The notes under the pieces are model-generated. The model was not told where the DNA came from. It saw nothing but the letters and a program-made list of their open reading frames with translations, and searched no databases. Below, piece after piece: positions 61,266 to 64,000 of a stretch of DNA of 64,000 bases. Source of the stretch: Parafilimonas terrae (lineage in GTDB: Bacteria; Bacteroidota; Bacteroidia; Chitinophagales; Chitinophagaceae). Every line of letters starts with the position of its first letter. Position 1 is the stretch's first letter. A program made the translations under genes and the position numbers. The stretch is from the NCBI RefSeq assembly GCF_900115755.1, contig NZ_FOXQ01000003.1, positions 310,001-374,000 of the forward strand. Reading direction: 5' to 3'.

Positions 61266-63422
61266 ATGAGAAAAATTTCCTTGCTTCTGCTTGCTGCATG
61301 TATATCTGCTGCTGGTTTTGCGCAAAAAGATTCTGTAACTGTAAGCGATTATGCACGTGCTGAAAAAATGCTGTCTGCCAACCTTACGCCATATATCTAT
61401 AACAATGTGAGCTATGGCAAATGGATAAACGATAACCAGTATGCTTATCAAACACGCACAGCACAGGGGGTTAATTATGTTATGGTTGATGCAGTTAAAG
61501 GAACACGCACCAGCTTAACTGATAAGCCTGAAGGCCTTGGTGGCAACAGATACGGCTCCGGCAATAAAGAAGTGCTTTCTCCTGATGGCAAAAAAGCAGT
61601 ATTTATAAAAGATTATAATTTATGGGTGAGGGATGTTGCCACCAACCAGCTTACCCAACTTACAACAGATGGCGTTGAATATTACGGTTATGCAACCGAC
61701 AACGCCGGCTGGACACATTCTGATAATGCCATTGTAAGATGGTCGCCCGATTCAAAAAAAATCGCCACTTTCCGGCAGGATGAACGCAAGGCCGGCGATA
61801 TGTACCTTGCCACAACCAACGTTGGGCATCCAACATTGCAGCACTGGAAATATCCATTGCCCGGCGATACCAATATTATTATGATTGAAAGAGTTGTGAT
61901 TGATGTTGAAAATCCTAAAGTGATCCGCCTTCAAATTCCCCCTGATCCGCACCGTGCTACCTTAAGCGATGATATTTCAAGCAGCGGCACATTTGATGAT
62001 ATAAGCTGGAGCGATGATGGTTCTCAGTTTGCTTTTGTTTCCACTTCAAGGGATCATAAAATTGAAAAAGTGCGCATAGCCGATGCTAACAGCGGCGCTG
62101 TACGGGAAGTGTTTGAAGAAAAAGTACCCACGCAATATGAATCAGGCTGGGGCTCTATTAACTGGAAATATTTGCCTGGCACAAAAGAGATCATCTGGTT
62201 TTCAGAACGCGATAACTGGGGCCATCTGTACCTGTATGATGCAACAACAGGCAAGCTCAAAAATCAAATTACAAAAGGCAATTGGGTGGTTACGCAAATG
62301 TTGCATGTGGATGAAAAAAGCAGGACGATTTATTTTCTTGCCAACGGGCTTGATACAGCCAATCCTTATTTCACGCATTTTTATAAAATTGGTTTCGACG
62401 GAAAGAAATTGGTGCCGCTTACGCCTGAAACAGGTTTTCACAGGATTACCTTTTCACCTTTAAAAAATTATTTTATTGATGATTATTCGCAGCCCGATGT
62501 TCCCAATACTGTTGTACTACGCAATACAAACGGAAAGGTTATTACAACGCTGGAAAAAGCAGACGTCAGCCCGCTGAAGGCAATTGGCTGGCAACCGCCA
62601 AAACCTGTAACCTTAAAAGCGCATGATGATACAACAAATATTTATGGATTGGTATTTACGCCTTCTAATCTTGACCCGGCAAAAAAATACCCTGTTGTAG
62701 TATATATCTATCCCGGCCCGCAAGGTGGAAGCATCGGCGGTAATTGGGGCTTCTCTCCTGCCAGGGGCGATAATCAATCGCTGGCAGAACTGGGCTTTGT
62801 AGTGGTTGCCATTGAAGGAACGGCTAACCCGCTCCGTTCAAAATCTTATCATGATATGAGTTATGGCTTTATGGCTGAAAACACTTTGCCCGACCAGATT
62901 AACGGCGTAAGGCAACTGGCTGCACGTTATGATTATATTGATACAAACCGTGTAGGCATCTGGGGACATTCCGGCGGTGGTTTTGCCACAGCTTGCGCCA
63001 TGTTTAAATTCCCCGACTTTTTTAAAGTGGGTATTTCAGAATCAGGTAACCATGATAACCGCAATTATGAAGATGACTGGGGTGAAAGATATATCGGCCT
63101 GCTTGTAAAAGATGCTTCCGGAAAAGACAATTATGAAGCGCAGGCCAACCAGGTTTATGCCGGCAACCTTAAAGGAAAATTATTGCTGGCGCATGGTATG
63201 CTGGATGATAATGTTCCGCCGTACAATACACTGCTGGTGGTTGAAGCGCTCGAGAAGGCAAACAAAGATTATGATCTTATCATTTTCCCCAACAGCCGCC
63301 ATGGTTACGGCGCATTTTCTTATTACATGATGCGCCGCCGCTGGGATTATTTTGTAACGAATTTATTGGGCGCTGCGCATCCTAAGGAGTATAGATTATC
63401 TAATCCAATGGGCGGAAGATGA
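61266..63422 (+). CDS. Dipeptidyl-peptidase IV-like serine peptidase (S9)
   Basis: A 718-residue secreted peptidase. The ATG at 61266 (MRKISLLLLAACISAAGFAQ) gives a signal peptide; an ATG three codons earlier is also possible. The N-terminal beta-propeller (about 60-450) has WTHSDNAIVRWSPDSKKIA, DDISWSDDGSQFAFVS and WFSERDNWGHLYLYD. The catalytic domain has the nucleophile Ser569 in GHSGGG, the Asp in LDDNVPP (647/648) and His679 in NSRHGYG. It cleaves dipeptides, probably X-Pro, from peptides in the periplasm. Single gene, with hairpins behind it. Confidence 0.92.
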   Translation: MRKISLLLLAACISAAGFAQKDSVTVSDYARAEKMLSANLTPYIYNNVSYGKWINDNQYAYQTRTAQGVNYVMVDAVKGTRTSLTDKPEGLGGNRYGSGNKEVLSPDGKKAVFIKDYNLWVRDVATNQLTQLTTDGVEYYGYATDNAGWTHSDNAIVRWSPDSKKIATFRQDERKAGDMYLATTNVGHPTLQHWKYPLPGDTNIIMIERVVIDVENPKVIRLQIPPDPHRATLSDDISSSGTFDDISWSDDGSQFAFVSTSRDHKIEKVRIADANSGAVREVFEEKVPTQYESGWGSINWKYLPGTKEIIWFSERDNWGHLYLYDATTGKLKNQITKGNWVVTQMLHVDEKSRTIYFLANGLDTANPYFTHFYKIGFDGKKLVPLTPETGFHRITFSPLKNYFIDDYSQPDVPNTVVLRNTNGKVITTLEKADVSPLKAIGWQPPKPVTLKAHDDTTNIYGLVFTPSNLDPAKKYPVVVYIYPGPQGGSIGGNWGFSPARGDNQSLAELGFVVVAIEGTANPLRSKSYHDMSYGFMAENTLPDQINGVRQLAARYDYIDTNRVGIWGHSGGGFATACAMFKFPDFFKVGISESGNHDNRNYEDDWGERYIGLLVKDASGKDNYEAQANQVYAGNLKGKLLLAHGMLDDNVPPYNTLLVVEALEKANKDYDLIIFPNSRHGYGAFSYYMMRRRWDYFVTNLLGAAHPKEYRLSNPMGGR

Positions 63423-63508
63423 TCTTCAACTAACATAGCATCCGTTTGTTGAAGATTAATAATCTTGCTTTGAATACCCGGTCAGACCGCTGGCACGGCC
63501 GACCGGGT
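63422..63508. terminator. Two hairpins between convergent genes
   Basis: The first hairpin pairs 63422-63430 with 63448-63456 (9 bp) at the peptidase stop; the second pairs 63476-63483 with 63501-63508 (8 bp, inner CCG/CGG) at the stop of the minus-strand gene. Together they probably end both transcripts. Confidence 0.6.
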
Positions 63509-64000
63509 TTAATTGCGTTTCTTGCCAACTTTTATTCCCAATATTTTTCTTGGCTGGCTGTAGGTTACCAATATGTTTGTTTCACAATTGGGGTTATTAG
63601 GGTCATGAATAATTTTCGCAGATTCTACCGTAACATCTTTTGCTGATTGCAGGCGTTTGCAAAGCTCCGATAAGGAGATTGCCTTTTTTTCAGAATTGGC
63701 TTTAACCAATGTGCCTTCGCCGCCGCAAAAAAACTGGGCAACTTTCTGTGCCGTTACATTTGGGTCTCCATTAGCCACCTTCGTAAGCAATGTTTTCAAA
63801 TTTGCATCAGTTAAGCTTTTGCGTGCAGCGTTATCAGCCTGGTTTGGCATGCTGCCGCCTGCTGCTGCGTTTGAAGCAATATAAGTGAACTGTGGCGAAG
63901 AAGCAGGTGACGGGCCATTTTCCGTTGTTACCATAACAGGCCCCGTCTGGCTGCCTTCGCTAACAATGGCTGTAATTTCTGTTGGCGAAACTATTTGGAA
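63509..64000 (-). CDS. Hypothetical protein, partial (5' end outside the window)
   Basis: A minus-strand frame that stays open to the window edge; at least 163 residues are visible. An internal Met lies at 63934, but the frame goes on upstream with SPTEITAIVSEGSQTGPVMV, so that Met is unlikely to be the start. The visible part has FTYIASNAAAGGSMPN, an acidic-to-polar middle with KVAQFFCGGEGTLVK and a basic end KILGIKVGKKRN. No family is recognised. Confidence 0.6.
   Translation of the reverse strand, partial: FQIVSPTEITAIVSEGSQTGPVMVTTENGPSPASSPQFTYIASNAAAGGSMPNQADNAARKSLTDANLKTLLTKVANGDPNVTAQKVAQFFCGGEGTLVKANSEKKAISLSELCKRLQSAKDVTVESAKIIHDPNNPNCETNILVTYSQPRKILGIKVGKKRN

Overview
The window looks like chromosomal DNA of a Bacteroidota bacterium, most likely of the Chitinophagaceae or a near relative. 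This is an inference: the signs are a type IX secretion C-terminal domain on a giant secreted esterase, a lipoprotein-type Omp85 (TamL-like), lipoboxes without an Asp at +2, a core-2/I-branching GT14 enzyme, TAnnTTTG-type -7 promoter boxes and a low to moderate GC content. No rRNA, tRNA, CRISPR array, transposase or phage gene was seen.

Positions 1-43975 are dominated by one very large surface-polysaccharide locus made of alternating blocks. Block A (minus strand, 216-18335) carries a beta-helix lipoprotein, two acyltransferase-3 proteins, a GT-C membrane glycosyltransferase, a half-length TolC-like protein, a Wzy/O-antigen-ligase-like polymerase, a Wzc-like co-polymerase with a degenerate kinase domain, a 2242-residue esterase secreted by T9SS, and a GT2. 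Block B (plus, 18492-27143) is a tightly overlapping operon: a stand-alone receiver, an initiating phosphoglycosyltransferase with a receiver-like N-terminus, two GT2s, an asparagine-synthase-type amidotransferase, two GT4s and a methyltransferase. Block C (minus, 27149-31195) has an AftB-like GT-C protein, a GT14 and a Wzx-like flippase. Block D (plus, 31470-33586) has a DUF707 protein and a second beta-helix protein, paralogous to the one at 216-1415. Block E (minus, 33608-39412) encodes what looks like a full polyprenyl-phosphate D-arabinofuranose pathway (UbiA-type phosphoribosyltransferase, HAD phosphatase, DprE1, DprE2) with a glycosyltransferase and a 2OG-Fe(II) oxygenase. A further GT-C-like membrane protein (39560-41200), a LytTR/LytS two-component pair and a FemAB-like protein close the locus.

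From 44128 on the genes are mostly housekeeping or unrelated: a LacI-type regulator, a fatty acid desaturase, a SpoU-type RNA methyltransferase, a TamL-like Omp85 protein, TruB, an esterase lipoprotein, elongation factor P, a ThuA/PQQ-dehydrogenase/PKD/cytochrome c fusion, TMEM220-like and MarC-like membrane proteins, a MaeB-type malic enzyme, a DPP-IV-like peptidase and a partial gene at the right edge. The left edge is the end of a transketolase gene.

The most interesting points are: (1) the mycobacterial-type DPA pathway next to AftB-like GT-C proteins, suggesting a D-arabinofuranose-containing glycan in a Bacteroidota; (2) an EF-P with Arg at position 32, the residue that EarP rhamnosylates in Pseudomonas, rather than the usual Lys; (3) a receiver-like domain fused to the initiating sugar transferase next to a stand-alone receiver; (4) two paralogous beta-helix proteins near the ends of the core of the locus; (5) a probable minus-strand small transcript at about 57667-57830. 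All family calls come from reading motifs by eye; no database search was run.
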